Assembly: GCA_963816855.1 (NCBI GenBank) | Contig: CAWFMA010000028.1 | Span: forward strand, 1-64,000 | DNA length: 64,000 nucleotides | DNA from: DASTFP01 sp963816855 | GTDB lineage: Bacteria; Verrucomicrobiota; Verrucomicrobiia; Chthoniobacterales; Terrimicrobiaceae | Direction of reading: 5' to 3' | Part shown: piece after piece, positions 54,210-62,705 of the stretch | Numbering within the stretch: the first letter of the stretch is position 1 | Layout of the letters: each line of letters opens with the position of its first letter | The notes under the pieces: generated by a model | What the model was told of the DNA's origin: nothing | What the model saw: the letters and a program-made list of their open reading frames with translations, nothing else | The model's database searches: none | Position numbers and translations under genes: made by a program

Positions 54210-54872
54210 TCAGCGTTTGACCGCGGGGCGATAGCTGCTGCCGGCGATGTGAACCGTATTGCCGACGCGGGACACCCAGTCGTGCTCTACTAGCGGATGG
54301 CTCATCTTTGGCAACCCCAGGCGCCAACATTCCTTCTCCAAGGCTGGCACGCTCCAGGCAATGCCGGGACAGGTAAGACTCAGGAATGTCTCCAGGGCGG
54401 TATACGACATCCAACACAAGCAAACCCCTTCTGGAGGCGCCCAGTTGCTTACCAGGATTCTACGCAACTCGGTGAACGCGCGTATATCTCCCGGGGGGCT
54501 CTCAATGGAGTCCGCCAGCGCGGACAGTGCCCTTGCCACCCTTTCGTGGGTCTTTGCGGCATTCCGCAACTTCCCCGGATCAAGCCTCCAGATGACGTTT
54601 CCATCCGCCGATTTTTCGGGTGAAGACACGGATATCTTACGTAATACTTCAAGATCCTCAGAGAGGGCACGCTCTCGCCGCCACGCCTCTTCCTCCATGT
54701 TCCTGGCTTCCGTTCGGAGGTTGCTGATTTGGCGCTCGTACGCCGCATCACGAAAAGCGATCTTCTGTTCCTCTGGAAACTTATCCCATTCGTTCAGAAT
54801 CGCCGCGGCCACGGTGACCTCGGTCCCCTCGAAAGAAAATGTGCGCTGCCGAGGCGTCTTCGCCTTGCTCAT
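54210..54872 (-). CDS. Hypothetical protein coupled to the integrase
   Basis: This 220-residue protein of unknown family starts at an ATG that overlaps the integrase stop by four bases. The first half is helical and charged, probably coiled coil (DAAYERQISNLRTEARNMEEEAWRRERAL...). The second half has hydrophobic segments with CLCWMSYTALETFL and a tail HDWVSRVGNTVHI. No catalytic motif is seen. Its place between integrase and AlpA suggests a role in the element's regulation or mobilisation. Confidence 0.75.
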   Translation of the reverse strand: MSKAKTPRQRTFSFEGTEVTVAAAILNEWDKFPEEQKIAFRDAAYERQISNLRTEARNMEEEAWRRERALSEDLEVLRKISVSSPEKSADGNVIWRLDPGKLRNAAKTHERVARALSALADSIESPPGDIRAFTELRRILVSNWAPPEGVCLCWMSYTALETFLSLTCPGIAWSVPALEKECWRLGLPKMSHPLVEHDWVSRVGNTVHIAGSSYRPAVKR

Positions 54873-56014
54873 TCCGTCTTGAGGCTTGGCAGCTTTGCAA
54901 CGGCGCCGCGCAGGAGCTCCATCTCATGGTGCGTATAAAGTTTGTGCGCTTCGGCGCTGCTGTGGCCGGCGAGCCTTTGGCGGATCTCCGGCGCGACGCC
55001 CGCGTTCGCCAGCCGGGAAATGAACGCATGCCTCAGCCCGTGGAATGTCTTGCTGCTGGTCGAGCGGCCCTTGCCGTCTCGCATCACTATGCGTCCATTG
55101 ATTCCTGCCGCCTCAACGATATCGCGGAACTGAGCAGACAAGCCTCGACGCCCGTCAATACGCTTCCTGGCCAGTTGCGGGAAAACAGGAGCCTTGCCAA
55201 TCCCACGCGGTCTTCCTGACAGCCAGTTTGCAAAATCAGGGTGCATTGGCAGGACAACCACCCTGCCGGTCTTTTGTGTCTCGATGCGCAGAAGCCCGGC
55301 TTCCAGATCAACACTCTCCCAGCAAAGGCTTGCCACGTCGCCCAGCCGCAGGCCCGACGTAGCACCCAGCAGGACAGCGCCCCGCCAATCGCCTTGCGCG
55401 GACTCAACCAATCTCACGGATTCCTGGGCCGTGAAGGGCTCGCGTCCCGACTTCGCGCTCCTGTCCTTGAGAGGCTCCACCGCGGCAACGGGATTGACCG
55501 GAACAAAACCCAATCTGTGCGCCACATCAAAAGGCACGCTCAACATGTTCCTGATCCCGTTACACGTGGCTACCGAGCGCCCCTCCTCACGGAGTTTGTT
55601 TCGGAAGGTGATGATGTCGCCTGGCGATACCGAAGCAATGGAGGCTTCAGCACGCGGCCCCATGTGCGTGAGAAAGTCCCGAACTACCTGGCGATAACGA
55701 AATAGTGTCCTCTCGGATACAGCGCCGGTCTTGTTCGCTAGCCAATCATTGAGCCATCCTCGCGCAGTGTGGAAACTCATTGTCTCGCCAGTGGAGATGG
55801 CGACCATCTCGGCAATCACTTTGCGCGCCTGGGCGGCAGTCAATTCCTTGCGTCGCGCCTGGGCGCCCGCTTGTTCCCAGCCGAAGCAGATCTTCAGCGC
55901 CGGCTTGCGATCAGTGCATTTCGTGCTGCGGAACATTCGCCGGCCGTCCGCCCCGTAAAACGCGCAATACCAGAATGGTGACTTCCCTCTTGGGTCTTTG
56001 TGGATGCTGGCCAT
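54869..56014 (-). CDS. Tyrosine recombinase / integrase of the island
   Basis: This 381-residue site-specific recombinase has an N-terminal SAM-like arm domain (about 80-180). The catalytic domain (about 195-365) has all active-site residues: R223 (SGLRLGD), K248, H325 and R328 (HGLRH), H351 (LAGHS) and Y360 (KLYTHHE). It starts 91 bases from the attR core, the usual place, and it reads inward on the element. It should catalyse integration and excision at the 15-bp core inside the glucosidase gene. With an intact sequence it is expected to be active. Confidence 0.93.
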   Translation of the reverse strand: MASIHKDPRGKSPFWYCAFYGADGRRMFRSTKCTDRKPALKICFGWEQAGAQARRKELTAAQARKVIAEMVAISTGETMSFHTARGWLNDWLANKTGAVSERTLFRYRQVVRDFLTHMGPRAEASIASVSPGDIITFRNKLREEGRSVATCNGIRNMLSVPFDVAHRLGFVPVNPVAAVEPLKDRSAKSGREPFTAQESVRLVESAQGDWRGAVLLGATSGLRLGDVASLCWESVDLEAGLLRIETQKTGRVVVLPMHPDFANWLSGRPRGIGKAPVFPQLARKRIDGRRGLSAQFRDIVEAAGINGRIVMRDGKGRSTSSKTFHGLRHAFISRLANAGVAPEIRQRLAGHSSAEAHKLYTHHEMELLRGAVAKLPSLKTE

Positions 56015-56028
56015 GACCCATAATTATC

Positions 56029-56094
56029 GTCATAACGTCCACTAATGTCAACCACATCCATAGAGGTAGCATTTATGCGGGTTGGCGGACGTTA
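56029..56094. repeat. Arm-type repeats at the right end of the island
   Basis: Between the integrase start and the attR core lie gtcataacg (56029-56037), also found near the left end at 39016-39024, and the inverted pair taacgtcc / ggacgtta (56033-56040 and 56087-56094). They are short and could be integrase arm sites; chance is not excluded. Confidence 0.35.
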
Positions 56095-56105
56095 CAGAGG
56101 CGTGC

Positions 56106-56120
56106 ATCGTATTCCGTGGA
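56106..56120 (+). other. attR: 15-bp core of the integrated island
   Basis: This second copy of atcgtattccgtgga is identical to 38931-38945. Glucosidase coding sequence resumes at once to its right (SVEYAAGDSLSWMFGGN). Integration at the core rather than beside it explains the exact shared string and the frame continuity. Confidence 0.85.
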
Positions 56121-56149
56121 ATATGCCGCGGGAGACTCTCTCTCCTGGA

Positions 56150-56714
56150 TGTTTGGAGGAAATTCCAATTGGCGCGGCCCGATCTGGTTTCCCATTAACT
56201 ATCTCCTGCTCGAGGCGCTCGAACGCTATCACCATTTCTACGGCGATACCTTCGTGGTCGAGTGTCCCACCGGTTCAGGCGTGCGGATGAATCTCAACGA
56301 GGTGGCCCGAGAAATTTCGCGGCGCCTCACGAGATTGTTTCTGCCGGTGCCTCCGGGCCAGGCCTTGCCATGGAGGCTGCCGTTTCTATTACCGAGATCC
56401 ATTGGAAGGACCTCGTCTTTTCACGATTCTTGTTTGGAGGAAATTCCAATTGGCGCGGCCCGATCTGGTTTCCAATTAACTATCTCCTGCTCGAGGCGCT
56501 CGAACGCTATCACCATTTCTACGGCGATACCTTCGTGGTCGAGTGTCCCACCGGTTCAGGCGTGCGGATGAATCTCAACGAGGTGGCCCGAGAAATTTCG
56601 CGGCGCCTCACGAGATTGTTTCTGCCGGTGCCTCCGGGCCAGGCCTTGCCATGGAGGCTGCCGTTTCTATTACCGAGATCCATTGGAAGGACCTCGTCCT
56701 TTTCCACGAATTCT
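56150..56714 (+). repeat. 281-bp tandem duplication within the glucosidase remnant
   Basis: The block starting tgtttggaggaaattcc at 56150 begins again at 56431. The copies differ by one substitution (cccatt/ccaatt) and three single-base losses at the end of the first copy (gtcttttcacgattct against gtccttttccacgaattct). The near identity shows a recent event, or an assembly join. Confidence 0.9.
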
Positions 56715-57062
56715 TCCACGGAGATACCGGGCGGGGCCTGGGAGCCTCTCATCAGACAGGCTGGACGGCTCTCGTCACCCGATGCATTGAGGATCTTGCC
56801 GGGAACCTCACCGTGCACGTCGCCTCGCCGAGGGAATTGGTCCCGGCCGCAACTAAACTGCACGCGTTCGCCCCATGACTAGGCTGGTTCCGCTTCGGTC
56901 GACTGAACCCCGGTGGCGCACAGAACCGCTGCGGCCAAGGGCGCGGGCCTCGCGAAGAATTCCCGATGGCTTCCTCGATCGGCTGCCAGAGGTGTGACCC
57001 GACCCGGAAAACGAGCGGGGTGTCGTTTTGCCCACCCGCGATCGAGACGGCCGTTCCGCGCA

Positions 57063-58709
57063 ATGCGCGGATTGCCAGTTTTCTTTAGCAGGCTAGACTG
57101 TTTTTCCTTGGATAACGACGGCATAACGCAAAGAAACTGCCAGATCCCCGGTGAGTTGGCGATCGAGGGACTGCGGGCCGCGTTGGAGCCGGCGTTTCAG
57201 GTGCGGATCGGAGAGCCACGTCTCGCCAAGGCGACGTTTTACGACACTTTCGAGTGGGGGCTTTGGTTTGCAGACCGGCTGCTCCTTCAATCCAACGGCC
57301 AGCTGCGACTGTGCGAGCGGGATCATGACTGGATCGGCCATGTCCGACAGATCGTGCCAATGTCTGCGAAACGCGTGCCGCGCTTTGAGTGGAAGTTCCC
57401 CGAGGGAAGGCTCCGCAAGGAGTTGAAGGATTTGCTTGGCATCAGGAGCCTGATTCGGATCGCGCGCCTTTCCATTCGCGAACAGCCCGTTGAACTGCTC
57501 AACGAAGCGCAGAAAACAGTCTTTCGATTTGTTCTTACCAGCCTCCTCCCCATACGCGAAGCTGCGGAGCCATTCTTTACGCTCTGCCACTTTAAGCCGC
57601 TGCGAGGGTATGAGACGGACGCCGAGAGGGCCGCAGATATTCTCCGCACTCTCGGGGCTACGGAGATCCGGGAAGGTCCACTTACGCTGTTTTTGCGCCA
57701 ACAGGGAACCGCGCCGCGGCAATATACATTGCGGCCGGCTTTCGACCTGGCGCCGGAGTTGCCGGCCCGGGAAACCGCGCGCCGTATTATCCACAAGATT
57801 CTCGGCATCTCCCGGCAGAACGAGGCCGGCATCATCGACGATATTGATACCGAGTTTTTGCACGACTATCGGATTTGCCTTCGCAAGATTCGGTCGGTGC
57901 TGAGCCTGATCAAGGGCATCTATCCCGAGGCGAAAACCGAGGAGTTCAAAACCACCTTCGCGGAATGCTGCGACGTGACCAATCGTTTGCGCGACCTGGA
58001 TGTCTATCTATTGGCCCGCGATAACTACACGGCCATGATTCCCGCGCCGCTTCGACCCTCGCTCGAAGAGATGTTCCGCGATTTTGCGCGGGAGCGCCGC
58101 GGCGCGCTCAAGAAGGTTGTCGGTCACCTGAAATCGGCCGCTTATCGGGAGTCGATGGAGCGGCTGGAACGCTTCTTCTCGAAGCCGGTCGATCTTCCGG
58201 ACACCGACGTTTCCCCGGCGCCAATGGGACCTGTGGTGGCGAAGCGAATCTACAAGAGCTACAAGAGGATCGTGAAGATTGAACGCTCGCTCGGCGCGGA
58301 CACGCCGGATGAAGCGGTGCACCAGGTGCGCATTCAATGCAAGAAGTTGCGCTACCTGATTGAGTTCTTTGGGGAGCTGCTCCCATCCGACGAGACCGAA
58401 CATATCGAGAAGCAATTGCGCCGGCTGCAAACCAGCCTGGGCCTGTTTAACGACTACTCGGTTCAGCAGCGCGCGCTGCTCGACTATTGGGAGCAGAAGC
58501 GCAAGACGGGCGGAAATCACGAAGGACTCGCCTTGTCGCTGGGGGGGCTTATCGCGCTCCTCAACGAGGGCCAGCAAACCGAGCGGAAGCGCTTCCATGA
58601 CACGCTCGACGACTTCTGCGCGCCTCAAGTCACTAGGGCGGTCAAGGCAGCTTACCTTGACTCCGACGCGTTGGCTGCGGATTCGGCGGAGGATGCCGCG
58701 GCGCGATGA
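57063..58709 (+). CDS. CHAD-domain protein with CYTH-like N-terminal part
   Basis: From the ATG at 57063 the protein has 548 residues; the frame opens at 56913 without family sequence there. The N-terminal third (FYDTFEWGLWFADRLLL, then FHFKPLRGY-like RGYETDAERAA) resembles the CYTH tunnel fold. The C-terminal part (about 240-520) is a CHAD domain: HDYRICLRKIRSVLSLIKG, NRLRDLDVYLLARD, VHQVRIQCKKLRYLIEFFGELLP, with the conserved His and basic residues. CHAD binds polyphosphate. Its stop overlaps a ParA-like gene. A link with polyphosphate granule positioning is possible but inferred. Confidence 0.88.
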   Translation: MRGLPVFFSRLDCFSLDNDGITQRNCQIPGELAIEGLRAALEPAFQVRIGEPRLAKATFYDTFEWGLWFADRLLLQSNGQLRLCERDHDWIGHVRQIVPMSAKRVPRFEWKFPEGRLRKELKDLLGIRSLIRIARLSIREQPVELLNEAQKTVFRFVLTSLLPIREAAEPFFTLCHFKPLRGYETDAERAADILRTLGATEIREGPLTLFLRQQGTAPRQYTLRPAFDLAPELPARETARRIIHKILGISRQNEAGIIDDIDTEFLHDYRICLRKIRSVLSLIKGIYPEAKTEEFKTTFAECCDVTNRLRDLDVYLLARDNYTAMIPAPLRPSLEEMFRDFARERRGALKKVVGHLKSAAYRESMERLERFFSKPVDLPDTDVSPAPMGPVVAKRIYKSYKRIVKIERSLGADTPDEAVHQVRIQCKKLRYLIEFFGELLPSDETEHIEKQLRRLQTSLGLFNDYSVQQRALLDYWEQKRKTGGNHEGLALSLGGLIALLNEGQQTERKRFHDTLDDFCAPQVTRAVKAAYLDSDALAADSAEDAAAR

Positions 58710-59464
58710 GGGTCATCTCTTCCTACAGCATCAAGGGCGGGGTCGGCAAAACGGCTCTTTCGGTGAATCTCGCTTACGCGATGCAGCAGGCGGGCAAGCG
58801 CACTCTCCTTTTTGACCTCGATCCGCAGGGAGCTGCCGCCTTCCTCTTCCGGGTGAGCCCGGGGGAAAATTTCAAAAAGAAAGCCGACGATCTTAACGAG
58901 GCGGGGCTCCGGGAAAATATTCGCGAGTCCGACTACCCCGGCCTGGACATCCTGCCGTCCAATCTTGCTTATCGCAATTTTGATCTCCTTTTGGACCGCA
59001 TGCGAAAATCTCGGAAGCAGCTGCGTTGGTTTCTGAACGACCTCGCCGCGAGCTACGACTACGTCATTCTCGACTGTCCCCCGAACATCACTCTTCTCTC
59101 GGAGAATGTCTTTCGCGCCTCGCACCTTATCCTGGTGCCAGTCATTCCGACACCGCTTTCGGAACGCACGCTTGAGCAACTCTTCGGATTTTTCGGCGAA
59201 ATGGAATTGCCCACCGAGATTCTGGTTCCGTTCTTTTCAATGGCGCAAACCAGAAACCGAATCCACCAGGAAACGATCGCGAATTTGCCCCCGAAGTACC
59301 CGACGTTCTTGAAGACGGTTATTCCCTTTACGGTTGAAATCGAAAAGATGGCGCAGCTGAGGAAGCCCGTTCTCGCCTACGGTTCCAAGCTTCCGGTGGC
59401 CCAGGCCTATCGCGCCCTCTGCGACGAAATTCAAGAACGTTGGAAGCCCGCAAACGCCCATTGA
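58706..59464 (+). CDS. ParA/MinD-like ATPase coupled to the CHAD gene
   Basis: This 252-residue protein starts MRVISSYSIKGGVGKTALSVNLAYAM, the deviant Walker A of ParA family proteins (KGGVGKT). LLFDLDPQGAAA (Walker A') and VILDCPPN (Walker B) follow. It should be an ATP-dependent dimer that moves or positions cargo on the nucleoid. No ParB gene lies next to it. Its start overlaps the CHAD stop by four bases, so the CHAD protein may be its cargo adaptor, comparable to other ParA-like positioning systems. Confidence 0.92.
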   Translation: MRVISSYSIKGGVGKTALSVNLAYAMQQAGKRTLLFDLDPQGAAAFLFRVSPGENFKKKADDLNEAGLRENIRESDYPGLDILPSNLAYRNFDLLLDRMRKSRKQLRWFLNDLAASYDYVILDCPPNITLLSENVFRASHLILVPVIPTPLSERTLEQLFGFFGEMELPTEILVPFFSMAQTRNRIHQETIANLPPKYPTFLKTVIPFTVEIEKMAQLRKPVLAYGSKLPVAQAYRALCDEIQERWKPANAH

Positions 59465-59688
59465 GTGACCGAGGGAAGATGGGGATCGAAGCAAACGGTG
59501 GGATAGGCCATCTTCTCAGGACGTTGCCGAAAGGCGGGCTTTCCAAATCAGTGCGCAACCGTCCAGCGAAAAAAGATAACCTTGGAATGAGACGAGAAGC
59601 CCAAAGGCGCTCCACCGCAGCTTCTCAATTGAGGCGACGGTTGAGCTTGGACTCAGACGTTGCAGCCCTCTTCCCAAGATTGCACCAG

Positions 59689-59915
59689 ATCTGAACACCA
59701 AAGTCATTGCGGAAGCGGCTCGCGGCACTCTCGATGGGACGATCTCCTTTCCCGAAGTCGTCCGCAGATTCATCGAAACGGGGTGGAGCAATACCACGTC
59801 GACTACGTGGCCTTGTGCAAGAGCTTTTACAGCGCCGAGGGCGACATGATGGTGACCTCCGTCACCTATGAAGGGCTGCCACCGATCGCCGCTGAGTTCG
59901 ATGTCACTTACTGGG
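59689..59915 (+). pseudogene. DUF1398-like gene remnant
   Basis: VIAEAARGTLDGTISFPEVVRRFIETG followed by VEQYHVDYVALCKSFYSAEGDMMV are consecutive parts of a small DUF1398-type protein, but they lie in two frames. The change is in a run of four G at 59780-59783; five would keep the frame. No start codon is clear, and the C-terminal part breaks off about 50 bases before the inverted-repeat element. Confidence 0.6.
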
Positions 59916-59967
59916 CCCGCGGCGGCGATCAGCACACCGAGTGGTTTCCGGGCCCAGGACCGTCTGA

Positions 59968-60299
59968 ACCTGTGAAAAAATCACAAAGTGCCGCGTTGCT
60001 GCTGGATTTTTGGCTTGGCCAAGGCGTGAGGGCGGCGGCAATACCCGCAGCGGTGTTGCCGATGCTTCGCATCGCCCTGCGGGCTGCCTTCGGCAGGCTG
60101 TCTCTCTTCGCTCGGCTGTCCCGCCCGAGCAACGCAGGCCAAGCCAAAAAGACACGCAACCCTATGGGCGAGAGCAAGAAAGGCCGTCTGGCCGCGTTGC
60201 CCGCTCGGTTACAGCCCGCTGCGGGGATGCGCCCTCGCGTGCGCCTTGCCATACGGCCTTTCTTGCTCTCGCGCGGCGCTTTCTAATTTTTTCACAGGT
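59968..60299. mobile_element. 332-bp element with terminal and nested inverted repeats (MITE-like)
   Basis: The ends are 28-bp imperfect inverted repeats (24 of 28 match; both begin acctgtgaaaaaat when read inward). Inside are two further perfect inverted pairs: tttttggcttggcc (60007-60020) with ggccaagccaaaaa (60137-60150), and gcgagagcaagaaaggccgt (60168-60187) with its complement at 60253-60272. There is no transposase gene inside and the sequence is GC-rich. It looks like a miniature inverted-repeat element or a structured RNA locus, inserted near the DUF1398-like remnant. Confidence 0.7.
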
Positions 60300-60580
60300 C
60301 TGAGACAAATTTCTAATCCAGACCGAAGAAATCGCGAGGTTGACGAAAGGGCGACTTTCAGCCGTTTTTTATCCGGTAGGCTACATCATCTCAAACGGTA
60401 CTTGAAAGACGGCATTCTCCATTCGTCGCCCGTGACAGCGTGCCGAAGTCATGCCACCTTCTTGGACGCCTGAAATCAGCTTCGCAGAATGGGTCATTTG
60501 AAAACACTGCGCAGTAGACGTTTTTTCCCTTCCTCCTCCTGGCCCGACTCCCGTGGAGGCTCTACTTTGTCGAGATTTGC
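60300..60580. other. Intergenic region before the second two-component pair
   Basis: No gene is supported. The promoter of the response regulator gene at 60581 should lie here but I cannot place it. Confidence 0.3.
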
Positions 60581-61252
60581 ATGCGAATTTTGATCATTGA
60601 AGATGAGAAGAAGACTTCGGCCTTCCTGCAAAAGGGGCTTTCGGAACGTGGTTTTTTCGTGGAGGCCGCCGAGAATGGCGAGGACGGACTGCTTTCTGCT
60701 CGCGCGGGAAATCATGACTTGATCGTTCTCGATGTCATGCTTCCGGGTCGCGACGGATGGTCGATTATCACGGAACTCCGCCATGCCAACCTGCACACGC
60801 CGGTACTGTTTTTGACGGCGCGAGACCTCGTTCCGGATCGAGTAAAGGGTTTGGAATTGGGCGCCGATGACTATTTGATTAAGCCGTTTGCATTCTCCGA
60901 ACTGTTCGCGCGAATTCGTTCGATCCTGAAGCGCGGGCCCGTTCGGCAAGAGTCGACCGTCAGGATCGGCGATCTGGAGATCGATCCGCGGCTCCATAAA
61001 GCGCTGCGCGCCGGCCGCGGTCTGCAACTCACCACCAAAGAATTCACCCTACTATCATATCTCGCGCAGTTTTCTCCTGACGTCGTCTCGCGGGCCAGCA
61101 TTGCCGAGCACGTTTGGGACATCAATTTTGATACCGGAACGAATATGGTTGAGGCGGCGATTCGAAGACTGAGGGCGAAAGTGGACGACTCCTTTGAAAA
61201 GAAGCTCATTCATACGGTGCGCGGCATCGGCTATGTCCTTGAAGCGCGCTGA
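60581..61252 (+). CDS. OmpR-family response regulator, CusR/CopR-like
   Basis: This 223-residue regulator has receiver D51 (in VLDVMLPG), the switch Thr at 79 (LFLTAR) and K101 (in IKPFAF). The winged-helix domain includes EHVWDINFDTGTNMVEAAIRRLRAKVD and ends IRTVRGIGYVL-like (TVRGIGYVLEAR). These features point to the CusR/CopR/PcoR group, which answers to copper or silver in other bacteria, but no metal-resistance genes are in the window. It overlaps the sensor gene by 20 bases. Confidence 0.95.
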   Translation: MRILIIEDEKKTSAFLQKGLSERGFFVEAAENGEDGLLSARAGNHDLIVLDVMLPGRDGWSIITELRHANLHTPVLFLTARDLVPDRVKGLELGADDYLIKPFAFSELFARIRSILKRGPVRQESTVRIGDLEIDPRLHKALRAGRGLQLTTKEFTLLSYLAQFSPDVVSRASIAEHVWDINFDTGTNMVEAAIRRLRAKVDDSFEKKLIHTVRGIGYVLEAR

Positions 61253-62705
61253 TCGCTCGTCTTCGGCCATTGGCTCACGGATTCTGGGTGCGAAGTCGTG
61301 GTCGATCACGGCGCGATTGGCGGCCTTTTACACCCTTACGACAGCCTTGTTGCTTCTGGCCACGATGTGCGTTCTCTATTGGCTGGTGATTCGCCAAATG
61401 AATGGAGAAGACCGGGAATTCCTGATTGACAAGCTGCGCGCGATCACCGCGGACTTGCGTGACGAGACCGATGCCCAGGCATTACTGAAGCGCGAGGTTC
61501 ATCTGGGCCAGCACGAGAGACGGGCTCCATATTTCGTGCGCATCCTGAATGAACAGGGCCAGATGCTGGCGGAACGTCCCCCTTTTGGAAAATGGCTTCC
61601 GCCGGAAGCCTTCCCTGATCCGCCCGATTCCCAAAGCGCTCGAACCGAAGCGATTGATTTTGAGACGGCGGAAGGGAAGTTGTTTCTGGTGATGGCCTCA
61701 CGCGCGCAAATCGGCCGCGAGGCCGGTGGGCCCTGCATCCTTCAGATTGCCCAGGATCGAACGGACGATCAGACTTTCAAGCGGGCCTTCCGATTGCTCT
61801 TGCCAATGGTGCTGCTCTGCGGGGTTGGCGCCTCGGCGGGAACCGCGTTGGTGGTAGCGCGCCGTGGGCTGCGTCCCCTTAGAGAGATGGCTGCGGCAAC
61901 AGCGCGAATTCAAGCTAGCCAGCTCAACGAACGCGTAGGCGGAAATAAGTGGCCGCAGGAGCTTGCGCCTCTCGCCCGGGCTTTTGACGAAATGCTTCAT
62001 CGGTTGGAGACGTCCTTCAGACAACTCTCGCAATTCTCCGCTGATCTCGCGCACGAACTCCGCACCCCTATTTTCAATCTGCGGGGCGAGGCAGAAGTGG
62101 CGCTTACCAAATCCAGGTCGGCGCCAGAATACCGGGAGGTCATCGAATCGAGTCTGGAAGAGTTCAATCGGCTGTCACGCATGATCGAGAGCTTGCTTTT
62201 CCTTGCCAGGGCTGAACGCTCCGAAACTCGCATCGAATCTCGACTCCTCGACGTGCGCCGGGAGGTGGAGAGGATCATCGAATTTTGTGAGGCCGAAGCC
62301 CAAGAGCGGTCGATAGAGATCGCATGTCTCGGGCACGCGTTGGCGAATGTCGATTCCATCTTGTTCAGACGGGCGTTGACTAACCTGCTCTCCAATGCGC
62401 TCCAATACACGCCTACAGGAGGAAAGGTGACGATATCCATCGACGAGCGTGAGGTAGGAGTCGTCGAAGTGTGCGTTGGCGACACGGGCCCGGGCATTGC
62501 TCATGAGCATCTCGGAAAGATATTTGACCGGTTCTATCGCGTCGACGATTCCCGACATGCTTCACAGGGAACCGGTTTGGGATTGGCGATCGTCAAATCG
62601 ATCATGGATCTCCATGGGGGTTCGGTCTCAGTTGAAAGCGATCTTGGCAAAGGGACAAACGTGTCGTTGCGTTTTCCGCGCTGCAATGGTAGCCAGCCGG
62701 GTTAG
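61233..62705 (+). CDS. Sensor histidine kinase, CusS/CopS-like
   Basis: The protein has 490 residues from the ATG at 61233. Membrane helices lie at about 28-53 and 186-209 with a periplasmic domain of 130 residues between them. A HAMP linker (about 211-265) leads to the phospho-acceptor H274 (in DLAHELRTPI). The ATPase domain has the N box LSNALQYTPTG, DTGPGI and GTGLGLAIV. It is the partner of the upstream regulator and complete. The ligand may be a heavy-metal ion by family, but no His/Met-rich sensor motif is obvious. Confidence 0.95.
   Translation: MSLKRADRSSSAIGSRILGAKSWSITARLAAFYTLTTALLLLATMCVLYWLVIRQMNGEDREFLIDKLRAITADLRDETDAQALLKREVHLGQHERRAPYFVRILNEQGQMLAERPPFGKWLPPEAFPDPPDSQSARTEAIDFETAEGKLFLVMASRAQIGREAGGPCILQIAQDRTDDQTFKRAFRLLLPMVLLCGVGASAGTALVVARRGLRPLREMAAATARIQASQLNERVGGNKWPQELAPLARAFDEMLHRLETSFRQLSQFSADLAHELRTPIFNLRGEAEVALTKSRSAPEYREVIESSLEEFNRLSRMIESLLFLARAERSETRIESRLLDVRREVERIIEFCEAEAQERSIEIACLGHALANVDSILFRRALTNLLSNALQYTPTGGKVTISIDEREVGVVEVCVGDTGPGIAHEHLGKIFDRFYRVDDSRHASQGTGLGLAIVKSIMDLHGGSVSVESDLGKGTNVSLRFPRCNGSQPG

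Larger units (their letters stand above)
38946..56120. mobile_element. Integrated satellite-like genomic island (17.2 kb) inserted in a glucosidase gene
   Basis: The element is bounded by the 15-bp direct repeats at 38931-38945 and 56106-56120, both inside the same broken glucosidase gene. On its right, all on the minus strand, lie a tyrosine integrase, a hypothetical gene, an AlpA-like regulator, a TerS-like HTH gene, two small genes and a Toprim/DUF3631 primase-helicase. An iteron-like candidate origin follows. That order matches phage-inducible chromosomal islands. The left two thirds hold carbohydrate-active enzymes and lipoproteins, several frameshifted, plus remnants of a second TerS-like/DUF3631 module. 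No capsid, tail, portal or conjugation gene is visible, so it could not move on its own particles. The satellite assignment is inference. Confidence 0.8.
56106..56878 (+). pseudogene. Glucosidase (GH63/MGH1-like) pseudogene, right part with tandem duplication
   Basis: The C-terminal region of the glucosidase reads VEYAAGDSLSWMFGGNSNWRGP and WFPINYLLLEALERYHHFYGDTF, then ECPTGSGVRMNL and EISRRLTRLFLPV. After the duplication and two frame changes it ends in HWKDLVLFHEFFHGDTGRGLGASHQ and TGWTALVTRCI, stopping at 56878. A 281-bp block is present twice (56150-56430 and from 56431), nearly identical. The parts at 38581-38945 and here belong to one gene. It cannot make the enzyme even if the island leaves. 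Confidence 0.85.
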
